Shown in pieces: positions 8,395-16,934 of a stretch of DNA of 64,000 bases. The DNA lies in NCBI GenBank assembly GCA_031399085.1, contig JANNOQ010000105.1, positions 124,001-188,000 of the forward strand, in the 5' to 3' direction. The translations under genes and the position numbers were made by a program. The stretch comes from R-RK-3 sp031399085. GTDB taxonomy: Bacteria; Pseudomonadota; Alphaproteobacteria; Rhizobiales; Rhodomicrobiaceae. The number at the start of each line of letters is the position of its first letter. The first letter of the stretch is position 1. The notes below the pieces were generated by a model, which saw only the letters and a list, made by a program, of their open reading frames with translations, ran no database searches and was not told the origin of the DNA.

Positions 8395-9393
8395 TCAGAC
8401 GCCGTCGATCTGCCGCATGTTCACGCCGGCCGCACGCAGACGCCCGCTTTGCGCCGCCGCCAGCTTGTTCATCTTTCGCAGATCGTAATCGGTCAGGCGC
8501 ATGGCGATCGAGACCCATTCCTCAGCAATGTCCGCCAATTCCTGGAAACTGATCGGAAAACAGCGCCGGCGCGCATTGTAGATCGCGCGCGCGGCATTGA
8601 AGCGGCGAAGGGTCTTTGCCAGATGCCGGTTCATTTCCGCGCGCCCCGCCCCGCGCGGCACAACGCGTTCGACCAGCTCCATCGCGTGCAAATCGCCCGC
8701 GCTGCGCAACTCGCCGCCCAGGATCAGTGTCTCGGCCTTTGCCTGCCCCACCCGCCGCATGAGAAACGAATACGCGCCCATGCCGGGGAAGAGGCCGTAA
8801 AGCATTTCCGGAAGTCCGAATTTGGCTTGCTCTTCGGCGAGGATGAAGTCGCAGGACAAAGCGGACTCCATGCCGCCGCCGAGCGCGTCGCCCGCCACCA
8901 GCGCGCCGACAATCATCGGAGCGTGCAGACCGCTATAATTGGCGAAGCAGACATCGACGCAGCTCAGGGCATAGGCCCGCATCCGTTCATGGTCTTGTTG
9001 CCGGACCAACCGCTCGAAATAGCGCAATTCGCCGCCCAGATTGAAGATGCCGTCGAGGCCCGACGCCCAGATCAGGAATTTGGCAAGCTTGGCCGCGTCC
9101 GCTGGCTCGTCACGGTGAAAGTCCTGCAGCGCGCGCTGCACGCAGCGGATGTCGCGCAACAGCCGCGGGGCGAAGCTAGCGCCCGCCACATGCTGCTGAA
9201 AGCACCAGATGGCGGCAAGGTCGATATCGATTTCAAGCTTGAGTTCGATCAGATCGAGACCGCTCAGCGTCGTGAGCAGCCGCACAGCGGCGGGATTGTC
9301 CCACACGCGTGCTGGCGCTGGATCGCTAACCGGCACATGCATCCGCGCCGACGCGGGCCAGGTGTGTGCAACTCCATCGACGGATACGCGCAT
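8395..9393 (-). CDS. rpfF: RpfF-like diffusible signal factor (DSF) synthase, crotonase superfamily
   Basis: 332 residues. After a 60-90 residue non-conserved lead, the crotonase domain matches RpfF closely: oxyanion-hole motif FNLGGEL, then GDALGGGMESALSC with Glu176, and KFGLPEMLYGLFPGMGAYSF with Glu196. These two glutamates correspond to the catalytic pair of Xanthomonas RpfF (Glu141/Glu161), and LFPGMGAYSF is an RpfF hallmark not found in ordinary enoyl-CoA hydratases. The C-terminus (EEWVSIAMRL...KMNKLAAAQSGR) also fits RpfF. Such enzymes make cis-2-unsaturated fatty-acid signals from acyl-ACP by dehydration and thioester cleavage. It is divergent from two sensor kinases, the second RpfC-like, which strongly supports the call. 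Confidence 0.85.
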   Translation of the reverse strand: MRVSVDGVAHTWPASARMHVPVSDPAPARVWDNPAAVRLLTTLSGLDLIELKLEIDIDLAAIWCFQQHVAGASFAPRLLRDIRCVQRALQDFHRDEPADAAKLAKFLIWASGLDGIFNLGGELRYFERLVRQQDHERMRAYALSCVDVCFANYSGLHAPMIVGALVAGDALGGGMESALSCDFILAEEQAKFGLPEMLYGLFPGMGAYSFLMRRVGQAKAETLILGGELRSAGDLHAMELVERVVPRGAGRAEMNRHLAKTLRRFNAARAIYNARRRCFPISFQELADIAEEWVSIAMRLTDYDLRKMNKLAAAQSGRLRAAGVNMRQIDGV

Positions 9394-9501
9394 GTGGCCT
9401 CGCGGGGATTAATGAATGCAACTTAAAGTAGGTTGTATTTATGCAAACCACAACAAGGCAGACGTAACTATCGCTGTGGGGGCGGGGCGCAGCGAACGTC
9501 G

Positions 9502-9515
9502 TTGAGCTAAATCAA
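9502..9515. promoter_or_regulatory. FNR/FixK-like box in the rpfF/kinase divergent region
   Basis: TTGAGCTAAATCAA matches the FNR/FixK consensus TTGAT-N4-ATCAA with a single mismatch (G for T at position 5). It lies 125 bases before the TTG start of the REC-PAS kinase and 109 bases before the rpfF start, in an AT-rich 246-base intergenic region unlike the surrounding DNA. It suggests oxygen-dependent control, which is common for photosynthesis genes. One site with one mismatch can occur by chance. Confidence 0.45.
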
Positions 9516-9596
9516 GCTAAATTACGATTCACTAACTTCATGCAAAATTGCCCAATCGGAGCATCGGTTTTGGAAATTCCACGAAAATAGCCGTAA

Positions 9597-9614
9597 ATTC
9601 CAGACATATGGAAT
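9597..9614. promoter_or_regulatory. Dyad ATTCCA-N6-TGGAAT upstream of the kinase genes
   Basis: A perfect 6-base inverted repeat with a 6-base spacer, ending 25 bases before the kinase start. Its position suits an operator for a dimeric regulator. No regulator could be assigned. Confidence 0.35.
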
Positions 9615-9639
9615 CCTGTCAGCGTTAGCGATATCAGTT

Positions 9640-11322
9640 TTGCTTCAGAAAATTGGAAGTCTTCCAGATAAATATCGAAAAAACCTAAAGCCGATCGCTT
9701 TTAGTTCGACGGTTGCTATCGTTGATGACCTCGAAAGTAGCCGAACTTTTCTCGAGCACTTAGCGATGCGGCTGCCCGAGATCCGGCAAGTTCTGACTTT
9801 CCAATCCGCCGGCGAGGCGCTAGCCGCATTCCGAGCCTCACCGCCCGATCTCATCATCACGGATTTCAACATGCCGGGCATGAATGGCCTGGAGTTTCTG
9901 GAAGCCTTGCGGCAAAGGCCGGATCTTGAGGAAGTTCCGGTCATTGTCGTCTCCAGCCACGCCGAGACGGAGAAACGGCATCGTGCGCTGCAAGCCGGCG
10001 CGACAGATTTTCTGATGGTGCCATTCGACACCTTCGAGTTTCAGGCCCGCACCCGTAACCTTCTCCGCCTGAGCCTGCATCAGAAAGCACTGAAATCGCA
10101 AAGCTTGTCGTTGCGCAGCGAACTGCTTGAAACCCGCCACCTGTCCATGCAAACACGGCACCGTTTCACCAGCATCATCGACAGTGTCCCAGCTTTGGTA
10201 TTCGCGGTGAACGCGGCCAGGGAATGCGTTTTCGCCAATCAATATTGCTTCGACTTCCTCGGCATCAGCGGCGACCAGGGCTTGTGGGGCACCCAGTTGC
10301 TCGCTAGCAAGGTGGCGGCCGGTGACACCAACGCTTTCGCCGAAGGGCAACTCGCCGCCCGTGAGATTACCCTGACGGGTCTCGATCAACGCGAGCACAT
10401 CTTCCTGGTGCTGCCCAGACCGGTGAACGGCGGCGGGCCGGAGCAGGACCTGATCGTCTATTCCGGCATCGAAATCTCGCAGCTCAAGGAAACCGAGCGG
10501 TCGCTGCGTTACGCAAAGGACGAGGCGGAGGTCGCCAATCGCGCCAAGAGCGCATTTCTTTCCAACATGACGCATGAAATCAGAACGCCGCTCAATGCGA
10601 TCATTGGATTTACCGACATGATCTGCAACGAGTTGCACGGTCCTGTCGGCAATGAAAAATATAAGGGCTATCTCCAAGATGTGCAGTCGAGCGCGAGCCA
10701 TTTGCTGGCGGTGATTAACGAGATACTGGATTTTTCTCAAATCGAAGCCAACCGCCACGAGCCAACTCTCAGCCGGTTTTCCTTGCGCGAGTGCCTTGCC
10801 GAAATCGGGCACCTGACGATGCTTCAGGTCAGCTCGCATCGCAACGGGTTGAACATCGAAGCCATACCCGATCTGACCATCCATTCCGACCGGCAAAAGC
10901 TGACTCAGGTTCTGCTGAACATCATCACCAATGCCAGTAACAGCATGCGCGAAGGCCTTATCTCAATTACAGCGGCGCAAGGGTCGGATGGCGGGCTGAT
11001 TATCACCATCGACGACAATGGGCCCGGGATGGACGCGAACGAGCTTGCCCTGGCCGTCACGGAATTCGGGCGGGTTTCGAGTTCGGCCTTCATCAGCCGA
11101 GATCAAGGCGGCACGGGTCTTGGCCTGCCGATCTCGATCGGCTTCATGAAACTGCTTGGCGGTGATCTTGATATCCAAAGCCAAAAAGGCGTTGGCACTA
11201 CCGTGCGGGTTTGCCTTCCAGAAGTTGCCGTTGCCGTTGCCGTGGCGGAGCCTAGGCCAGACCACTCTGTGGCCGCTGCCCGGCAAGCGGGTCCTGGAGG
11301 CGCTGATATCCCATGCGAGTGA
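9640..11322 (+). CDS. REC-PAS-histidine kinase of the DSF locus
   Basis: 560 residues from a TTG start; no ATG is available before the REC domain. Domain order: REC (about 24-140, phospho-acceptor Asp75 in ITDFNMPGMNG), helical linker ARTRNLLRLSLHQKAL, PAS-like domain (about 172-280), HisKA (His312 in NMTHEIRTPLNAIIGF), HATPase_c (N-box ITNASNS, DDNGPGMD, GGTGLGLPIS). It has no membrane segment, so it acts in the cytoplasm. The REC conserved lysine is replaced (FLMVPFD instead of the usual KP), so phosphorylation may be altered. REC plus linker look like the receiver part of HD-GYP proteins such as RpfG. The end overlaps the next kinase gene by 10 bases. The C-terminal tail after the kinase is low-complexity (VAVAVAVAEP). 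Confidence 0.85.
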   Translation: MLQKIGSLPDKYRKNLKPIAFSSTVAIVDDLESSRTFLEHLAMRLPEIRQVLTFQSAGEALAAFRASPPDLIITDFNMPGMNGLEFLEALRQRPDLEEVPVIVVSSHAETEKRHRALQAGATDFLMVPFDTFEFQARTRNLLRLSLHQKALKSQSLSLRSELLETRHLSMQTRHRFTSIIDSVPALVFAVNAARECVFANQYCFDFLGISGDQGLWGTQLLASKVAAGDTNAFAEGQLAAREITLTGLDQREHIFLVLPRPVNGGGPEQDLIVYSGIEISQLKETERSLRYAKDEAEVANRAKSAFLSNMTHEIRTPLNAIIGFTDMICNELHGPVGNEKYKGYLQDVQSSASHLLAVINEILDFSQIEANRHEPTLSRFSLRECLAEIGHLTMLQVSSHRNGLNIEAIPDLTIHSDRQKLTQVLLNIITNASNSMREGLISITAAQGSDGGLIITIDDNGPGMDANELALAVTEFGRVSSSAFISRDQGGTGLGLPISIGFMKLLGGDLDIQSQKGVGTTVRVCLPEVAVAVAVAEPRPDHSVAAARQAGPGGADIPCE

Positions 11323-13847
11323 CGCGCCAGCTGGTGTATCCAGGGCAATCGCGCATCCTTCCAGCCCTGGGCAAAATCAAGCGGATGCTTGCCGAGGCCA
11401 AGGCGGCTGAGCCGCTTGAATTCGAGCAGATCGTCATCCGCTACGCGGTGGGTGTGGTCATCACCGGTTATTCCATCGTTTCTTATGCTTCCGGCGAGAT
11501 TGCGGGCCACTCCGCAACAATCATCGCGGCGTTGCTGTGCGGCGCCTGGGCGCTTGGCTTGGGCTTCCTCATCCATCTGGCGCTATGGCCGCATCGGCGG
11601 TTTGAACGGCGCTCCGCCTCGATCGTCGCCGACGCGGTGGAACTGAGCCTGCTGCTGGGGATCGGCGGGATTTCGGCCGCGATATTCTTCCCGGTCTATC
11701 TCTGGGTGACGCTGGGCAACGGCTTCCGCTTCGGCCTCAACGCAATGTATGCCGCCATCGCGGTGAACTGCGGCAGCTTCCTCATCATGGCCGCGCTGAC
11801 CCCCTATTGGCGGGACGCCTGGCAGTTCACAGCTGGGCTGGCGCTCGCCATCGTCATCATCCCGTTCTATGTCGCCAAGCTGATCCGGAATCTGCGCAAG
11901 GCGATGAGCGAGGCGGAAGCGGCGAGCACGGCTAAAACCGAATTCCTGTCCATGATGAGCCACGAGCTGCGGACGCCGCTGAACGCAATTTTGGGCCTTG
12001 CGCAGCTCTCCAAAATGACCGCTGCAACCACCGAACAGCGCTTCAGCGCGATGTCGACGGAATTGGCCGCGGGCCGTTTGCTGCGGATGGTCGACACGAT
12101 TTTGGAGTTCCAGCGCGTTGAAGGCGGCGCGGCGGAGCGCCGGGACCGTGCGTTCGATTTACTCGACATGCTGAACGAAGTGCGAGCCATCATCGAACCG
12201 CTGACGCGGCAGAAGAGTCTCGATTTCCGCATCCGTTTTACGACGGGTCTGCCCGAGCTTGTCCGCTGCGACCCCGATCACATCCAGACCATCATCCTCA
12301 ATCTGACAACCAACGCCGTGAAATACACGAGGCACGGCAGCGTCTCGCTCGAAATCGGACTGACATCGGATGCTTTTGGGCCGAGATTGCGCATCGAGGT
12401 GCGCGACACCGGCGGCGGCATCTCGCCCGCGACGCAATCCAGGATTTTCGATCGCTTCGTGCGAGCGCAGGAACATAATGCGTCCGCCGAGCCCGGCGTC
12501 GGACTGGGCCTTGCCATGTGCAAATCCCTGACCGAGTTGCTCGGCGGCAGTTTGGGATGCGAAAGCACCGTCGGTAAAGGTTCGCTGTTCTGGGCGGAGC
12601 TGCCGGTCTGGATTGACGTCGGCGGACCAGCGGTCGACAGGCCGGCAGCTGTTGCGACGGCTTCCTCACCTGTCCTTTGGATCGCCCCGACGGAATCTGA
12701 AGTTTCTACAGCAGCGCCCGGCGACAAGCTTGTGCACGATGCCGAAAGCTTGCGGCGGGTTTTGGCTGATCCAGATGCGCTGGCCGATTTTGTTTTTGTC
12801 GCCGACGCTGAGGTGCTCACGCCTGACCTGCAAACACTCCTCGCCGCCGCGATGACCAATGTTGAACACCCACCCTCGCTTGTGCTGTTCGGGCCACGGG
12901 AAGGCGCCGTAAGCCTCCTGCGTCCGCTTGCCATGGCTGCGTCGGATGCGAGGGGAGCGAACGAGCGTGCGGCGCTGGTTGCGACCGGCGCTCGCTGGCA
13001 TTGGCGCCTCGCGCGGCATCTGACAGCCGACGCGCCGACAGTTACGTTCCTGGCCCGCCGCCTGGCAATTCTGGTTGCCGATGACAACGCCTTGAACCGC
13101 GATGTTACCCGCCGGATGCTGGAACTTGACGGCCATTCAGTCGTGCTCGCCGCGACGGGCGATGAGGCGCTCCAGCACATGTTGGACGGCGAGATAGAGT
13201 TTGCCCTCTTGGATGTGAACATGCCGGGATTGAGCGGCATTGAGGTTTGCCAGACCTACCGAGCCGCCTTGGGAAGCGAGGCCAGCATTCCGGTCGTTGG
13301 CGTCACCGCCGATATCTCCGCCGTGACCCGCGACCATTGCTTGAAGGCCGGCATGGCGGATGTGCTCGGCAAGCCGGTTACGATGCAGCAGCTGCGTCAG
13401 GCGGTCAGCCGGCATATGACGATGCCGGCTGGCCTTGCGGGCTGCTCGGATACGGATCGCAGCGGGATTGATCGCCCATGTCCGGCGGACGTGGACGTGG
13501 AGCGGATCGCATTCCTGCGCCAGCTATTCGGCGAGGAAAAATTGCGGAGTTTTTTCCTGCCTGGGTTCAGGCGGGACATCGCCCACAATCTCGCCTTGCT
13601 GAAGCAGGGCGTGAGTGAGAGGCGCCCAAAGCTGATCCGCGATGCTCTCCATGCGATCAGGAGCAGCGCGGGCACCGCCGGCGCTTCCCACCTCTACGGG
13701 CTTGCCGCGAGTTTTGAAAAAACCGGGCGAGAGGCCGATGTGGAATCGTATGAGCGCGGCATTCAGGCTAGCGTTAAGGCGTATTGCGCGCTGATCGAGG
13801 GCGAGGAGCCAACGGCTGCCACCACGCAAGAACAACGATTCGCTTGA
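11313..13847 (+). CDS. rpfC: RpfC-like hybrid sensor kinase: membrane domain, HisKA, HATPase, REC, HPt
   Basis: 844 residues. The N-terminal 190 residues hold about five hydrophobic segments and the stretch VYLWVTLGNGFRFG (128-141), matching the conserved Y-x-x-W-V-T-x-G-N-G-x-R-x-G of the RpfC DSF-sensing membrane domain. Then come HisKA (His217 in MMSHELRTPLNAILG), HATPase (NAVKYTRHG, GVGLGLAMCK), a degenerate spacer region (about 440-590), REC (Asp634 in LLDVNMPGLSG, Lys in GKPVT) and HPt (His780 in LHAIRSSAGTAGA). This is the full RpfC architecture. Together with the adjacent rpfF it points to DSF perception. The HPt should pass phosphate to a separate receiver, but no HD-GYP gene is in the window. 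Confidence 0.82.
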   Translation: MRVTRQLVYPGQSRILPALGKIKRMLAEAKAAEPLEFEQIVIRYAVGVVITGYSIVSYASGEIAGHSATIIAALLCGAWALGLGFLIHLALWPHRRFERRSASIVADAVELSLLLGIGGISAAIFFPVYLWVTLGNGFRFGLNAMYAAIAVNCGSFLIMAALTPYWRDAWQFTAGLALAIVIIPFYVAKLIRNLRKAMSEAEAASTAKTEFLSMMSHELRTPLNAILGLAQLSKMTAATTEQRFSAMSTELAAGRLLRMVDTILEFQRVEGGAAERRDRAFDLLDMLNEVRAIIEPLTRQKSLDFRIRFTTGLPELVRCDPDHIQTIILNLTTNAVKYTRHGSVSLEIGLTSDAFGPRLRIEVRDTGGGISPATQSRIFDRFVRAQEHNASAEPGVGLGLAMCKSLTELLGGSLGCESTVGKGSLFWAELPVWIDVGGPAVDRPAAVATASSPVLWIAPTESEVSTAAPGDKLVHDAESLRRVLADPDALADFVFVADAEVLTPDLQTLLAAAMTNVEHPPSLVLFGPREGAVSLLRPLAMAASDARGANERAALVATGARWHWRLARHLTADAPTVTFLARRLAILVADDNALNRDVTRRMLELDGHSVVLAATGDEALQHMLDGEIEFALLDVNMPGLSGIEVCQTYRAALGSEASIPVVGVTADISAVTRDHCLKAGMADVLGKPVTMQQLRQAVSRHMTMPAGLAGCSDTDRSGIDRPCPADVDVERIAFLRQLFGEEKLRSFFLPGFRRDIAHNLALLKQGVSERRPKLIRDALHAIRSSAGTAGASHLYGLAASFEKTGREADVESYERGIQASVKAYCALIEGEEPTAATTQEQRFA

Positions 13848-13900
13848 AGTGAGGGCGGATTTTACGCTGACCCGCCCATTCGATGCGGCAGGGCACTGGC

Positions 13901-13926
13901 GAGAGCCGCGCTCGCACGCGGCTCTC
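13901..13926. terminator. Bidirectional hairpin between rpfC and pufC
   Basis: GAGAGCCGCG and CGCGGCTCTC form a perfect 10-base stem with a 6-base loop between the two convergent genes. There is no T-run on either side, so it may be a Rho-independent-like terminator with weak release or an mRNA end stabiliser for the puf message. Confidence 0.6.
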
Positions 13927-13938
13927 GATACAGTTGCT

Positions 13939-15009
13939 CTATTGCGTGGCAGGCGGCGGCGGCGGTCCCGCCCCCGGCACCGGCGTAAGCACTGCGGCGT
14001 TCAGCTCGGGATAATCCTTGAGCATCTGTGCGCCCCCCAGCGGCTTGGGCTGCCCGTAATGGCACGTGCCGCAATTCAGCTTCGGAGAGTCGCCGCGCGG
14101 CCCAAGCCGATTGCTTGCATAGACCGGCGTCAATGGCACGACATAGTTTCGATTCAAATCGCGCACCATTCGAAGGCCGTGCCAGGCCGGATTACGCGCC
14201 GGAACGCTCTGATCCCACGCCAGGAACGCGCGGCTGTTGTGGCAGTAGGTGCAGTTCACGCCGAGCGAGGTCGACATGTGCAGCATCAGCGCATAGGTCG
14301 CCTCGGTCTTTTGGATCGACGGACCAGGGCCGGTGGGCAGCGCAGTCTTGCCGACGACGCGAACATCGGCAGGACGGTCGAGCAAACCGGTGAATGGATC
14401 GACCTGCATCGAGGACAAACCGGCGGCGAGCGATGGTTTGTTCTGTCCTGACGTATAGCCGGCCATGCCCTTGGACGGACCGCTGCCCGGTCCCTCAAAC
14501 CAGACCGGTTCCGGAACCGGCTTGCCGCGATGGCAGGTGTAGCAAGTCACGCCGGTCTGGGCCACATGCGTGGTCCAGTCCTGATTGACGTGTTTCGTCA
14601 TCTGGAACATGCGGCGGGCGACGACTTTGTTGGGGACGTCCTCCGCCAAATTCTCCAGATTATGACAGTAACCGCAGCCTTGTTCGGGCGAAACCCAAGC
14701 GGTGATCGCGACCATGATGCGATTGAACTGATCCTCGCTCAAATTGCCGAGAATCTGCACATTCTGATAAGCCTGATTGGCCGGGCGCCCGCCCGGAGGC
14801 GCTGGGTCGATCAGCTCGGGCACCGCGTTCACGGCGAGACTAGCGCCCGTCGTGCGCGGATTGGTCACCTGTTCCATGCCCAGGCCACGATAGCCAATTT
14901 GCGTGGTCTCCAAAGGGGGCCGGTCCCAACCGGCGATGAAGACACCGACGGCCATGAACAGCACGAAGACGATTCCAATCGCGGCGGACACGTTGAGGGC
15001 GATCTTCAT
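13939..15009 (-). CDS. pufC: Reaction-centre tetraheme cytochrome c subunit PufC
   Basis: 356 residues. An N-terminal membrane segment (about 8-27) is followed by four CxxCH haem sites (CGYCH, CYTCH, CTYCH, CGTCH). It reduces the photo-oxidised special pair from the periplasmic side. There is no lipobox cysteine after the signal segment, so the protein is probably held by an uncleaved membrane anchor rather than by lipid. The start overlaps the pufM stop (ATGA at 15006-15009). The C-terminus ends in a Pro-rich tail (GAGPPPPPATQ). Confidence 0.97.
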   Translation of the reverse strand: MKIALNVSAAIGIVFVLFMAVGVFIAGWDRPPLETTQIGYRGLGMEQVTNPRTTGASLAVNAVPELIDPAPPGGRPANQAYQNVQILGNLSEDQFNRIMVAITAWVSPEQGCGYCHNLENLAEDVPNKVVARRMFQMTKHVNQDWTTHVAQTGVTCYTCHRGKPVPEPVWFEGPGSGPSKGMAGYTSGQNKPSLAAGLSSMQVDPFTGLLDRPADVRVVGKTALPTGPGPSIQKTEATYALMLHMSTSLGVNCTYCHNSRAFLAWDQSVPARNPAWHGLRMVRDLNRNYVVPLTPVYASNRLGPRGDSPKLNCGTCHYGQPKPLGGAQMLKDYPELNAAVLTPVPGAGPPPPPATQ

Positions 15010-15989
15010 TGTGCTGCTCCACCCAGCGTGGCCGGATCAATGACGTCGGGATAGATCGTCGGATAGGAGGGCGCAAAGCCATGCTTGATGCCCCACAGAT
15101 ACCAATTGTCGACGACCGTGCCAGTGAGCAGGATGCCGATGCCGCCAGTCAGCGGGACCAGCACCGCGAACCACCATGCCCAGCGATGGATGGACTCCAT
15201 CGAGGCGTTAAAGCCCATCGTCCAGCGCCAGAACAACGCCGCGCGCTCCGAAGCCGTGCCGCGATCGACGATCTGCTCGATCTCACGCTCGCCGCCATAA
15301 TTGCCAACCGCGAGGATGGTCGCGGCATGCATGGCGAACAGGAGGGTCGAGCCATAAAGGAAAGCGATCGAGAGCATGTGGAATGGATTGTAGAACAGAT
15401 TCCCATAACGGATCGAAAAGGCTGCCGTCCAGTCGAGATGCGGGAAGATACCGAACGGCACCGCCTCGCTCCAGCTGCCCATCATCAGCGGCCGGATGAA
15501 GCCCAGCACGAGATACAGCCAAATCGCCGAGGCAAAGGCCCAGGCAACATGCGTTCCCATGCCGAGGGCGCGGGCGTTGGTGTAAACCTTCGCCCACCAC
15601 AACAGGATGGACGCCGTGAGGAAAAAGCCCGCCAGGATCCACCAGCCGCCCTCGTTCAGCGGCGGCAATATCTTGAAGCCATATTGCGGAGGTGGCGGCT
15701 CCAGGGCGAGCCAGGGGAGCTGCCGGACGAACTGGATCGGGTCCCAGTTAACCGAGGCGAGCATATTGAGCCCGATGATCTCGATCGCGATGAAACCGCA
15801 CATGAACGAGGCAAGACCGAGAGCGCCCAGATGAAGCGGCCCGACTTGCGCGTCGCCGATCATGCCCAGCAAGCGGTTGAAGAACGGTTCAATACCGCGC
15901 TGGAAGACGTCGCCGGGCGCCCGCGGCGTGCCCATTTCGGGCAGAGCCCGCACCTGGACGCGTGTGAAGATATTTTGATATTCCGCCAT
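15006..15989 (-). CDS. pufM: Photosynthetic reaction centre M subunit
   Basis: 327 residues, five membrane helices, with the M-subunit N-terminus MAEYQNIFTRVQVRALPEMG. It binds half of the bacteriochlorophyll special pair, the bacteriopheophytin and quinone cofactors, and the non-haem iron. His ligands are in FYNPFHMLSIAFLYG and in FNASMESIHRWAWW. The C-terminal part is longer than in Rhodobacter M (about 307), as is usual where PufC docks. It follows pufL closely and is coupled to pufC. Confidence 0.97.
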   Translation of the reverse strand: MAEYQNIFTRVQVRALPEMGTPRAPGDVFQRGIEPFFNRLLGMIGDAQVGPLHLGALGLASFMCGFIAIEIIGLNMLASVNWDPIQFVRQLPWLALEPPPPQYGFKILPPLNEGGWWILAGFFLTASILLWWAKVYTNARALGMGTHVAWAFASAIWLYLVLGFIRPLMMGSWSEAVPFGIFPHLDWTAAFSIRYGNLFYNPFHMLSIAFLYGSTLLFAMHAATILAVGNYGGEREIEQIVDRGTASERAALFWRWTMGFNASMESIHRWAWWFAVLVPLTGGIGILLTGTVVDNWYLWGIKHGFAPSYPTIYPDVIDPATLGGAAQ

Positions 15990-16004
15990 TTTATCCCCCA
16001 GCGG

Positions 16005-16829
16005 TTAAGACCAGATCGGCAGGCTGAGCCACCAGTTCCACCATTCGGGCCATCCTCGCGTCCAGAACGGTCCGCTGATCAGGATGCAAACCGCGCTCCA
16101 GAATCCCGCGCTGAGCGCCAGGAATAAGCCGAGCCGGTGAATGCCGAGCGTGCCGATGGAATAGCCGATTGTGTCGCGGAAGAACGTGTTCTCGTGGTCC
16201 GGCGTCTTGACCGCCTCGCCCTTGCCCGGATTGACCGCCGAGAGAACGAGACCACCATGCAGCGACAGCGCCAAAGTGGTCGTGAAGAAGAAGGTGATGG
16301 CGATCATATGCGCCGGATTGTAGTGGAAGTGCAGATATTGGTATCCGACATTGGATACCCAATCCAAATGGCTGATGATGCCGTAGGGAAATCCGTGTCC
16401 CCAGGCGCCGAGCAGCAAAGGCCGGATAACCACAAGCGTCACATAGGCAAAGATCGCCACACCGAAGGCGAAGGGCACGTGGTAGCCCATGCCAAGCTTA
16501 CGGGCGATTTCAACCTCGCGCAGCGCCCAGGACACGAAAGCGCCGATGGCGCAGATCGTGATGATCTGCCAGAGGCCGCCTTCCTTGAGCGGCGCGAGCG
16601 CCAAGCCGTATTTCAGATCCGGCGGCGCGATACTGATTTGCCAGATATTCCAAGTCGGCCCGAGCGCGGCGCCATAGACGATAAGCGCCGTGCCGAGCGT
16701 TGCGAACATGAACGCCGTCACTCCAAAGAAGCCGACGTAGAACGGGCCGACCCAAAAGTCGAACAGGTCGCCCCCCAGCAGCGTTCCTCCGCGTACTCGA
16801 TATTTTTTTTCAAAACTAAGCATAGCCAT
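16005..16829 (-). CDS. pufL: Photosynthetic reaction centre L subunit
   Basis: 274 residues with the nearly invariant L-subunit start MAMLSFEKKYRVRGGTLLGG and DFWVGPFYVGFFGV. Five membrane helices; chlorophyll- and iron-ligand histidines lie in YLHFHYNPAHM and in the last helix region (IHRLGLF). It carries the active electron-transfer branch to QA. The start at 16829 is supported by GAGG upstream and by family length. It lies 105 bases after pufA, with a stem-loop in between. Confidence 0.97.
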   Translation of the reverse strand: MAMLSFEKKYRVRGGTLLGGDLFDFWVGPFYVGFFGVTAFMFATLGTALIVYGAALGPTWNIWQISIAPPDLKYGLALAPLKEGGLWQIITICAIGAFVSWALREVEIARKLGMGYHVPFAFGVAIFAYVTLVVIRPLLLGAWGHGFPYGIISHLDWVSNVGYQYLHFHYNPAHMIAITFFFTTTLALSLHGGLVLSAVNPGKGEAVKTPDHENTFFRDTIGYSIGTLGIHRLGLFLALSAGFWSAVCILISGPFWTRGWPEWWNWWLSLPIWS

Positions 16830-16880
16830 TGGGTCGATCCTCGGCGCTAATGCACGGCGCGTTCAATCGTAACGTTTATT

Positions 16881-16914
16881 GGACGAGGCGCCGCCATATG
16901 CAGGCGCCCCGTCC
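16881..16914 (-). promoter_or_regulatory. pufA-pufL intercistronic stem-loop
   Basis: On the minus strand GGACGGGGCGCC and GGCGCCTCGTCC form a strong stem of about 12 pairs, with one mismatch, around a 10-base loop. It lies between pufA and pufL and has no following T-run. In Rhodobacter a hairpin here stabilises the upstream pufBA message and sets a high ratio of antenna to reaction centre; the same role is inferred here. Confidence 0.65.
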
Positions 16915-16934
16915 ACCGGCAGATGAATGCCGTC

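Noticed and set aside
8395..9393. Ordinary enoyl-CoA hydratase reading of the RpfF-like gene
   Set aside because: The LFPGMGAYSF segment, length and kinase neighbours fit RpfF better than a beta-oxidation hydratase.
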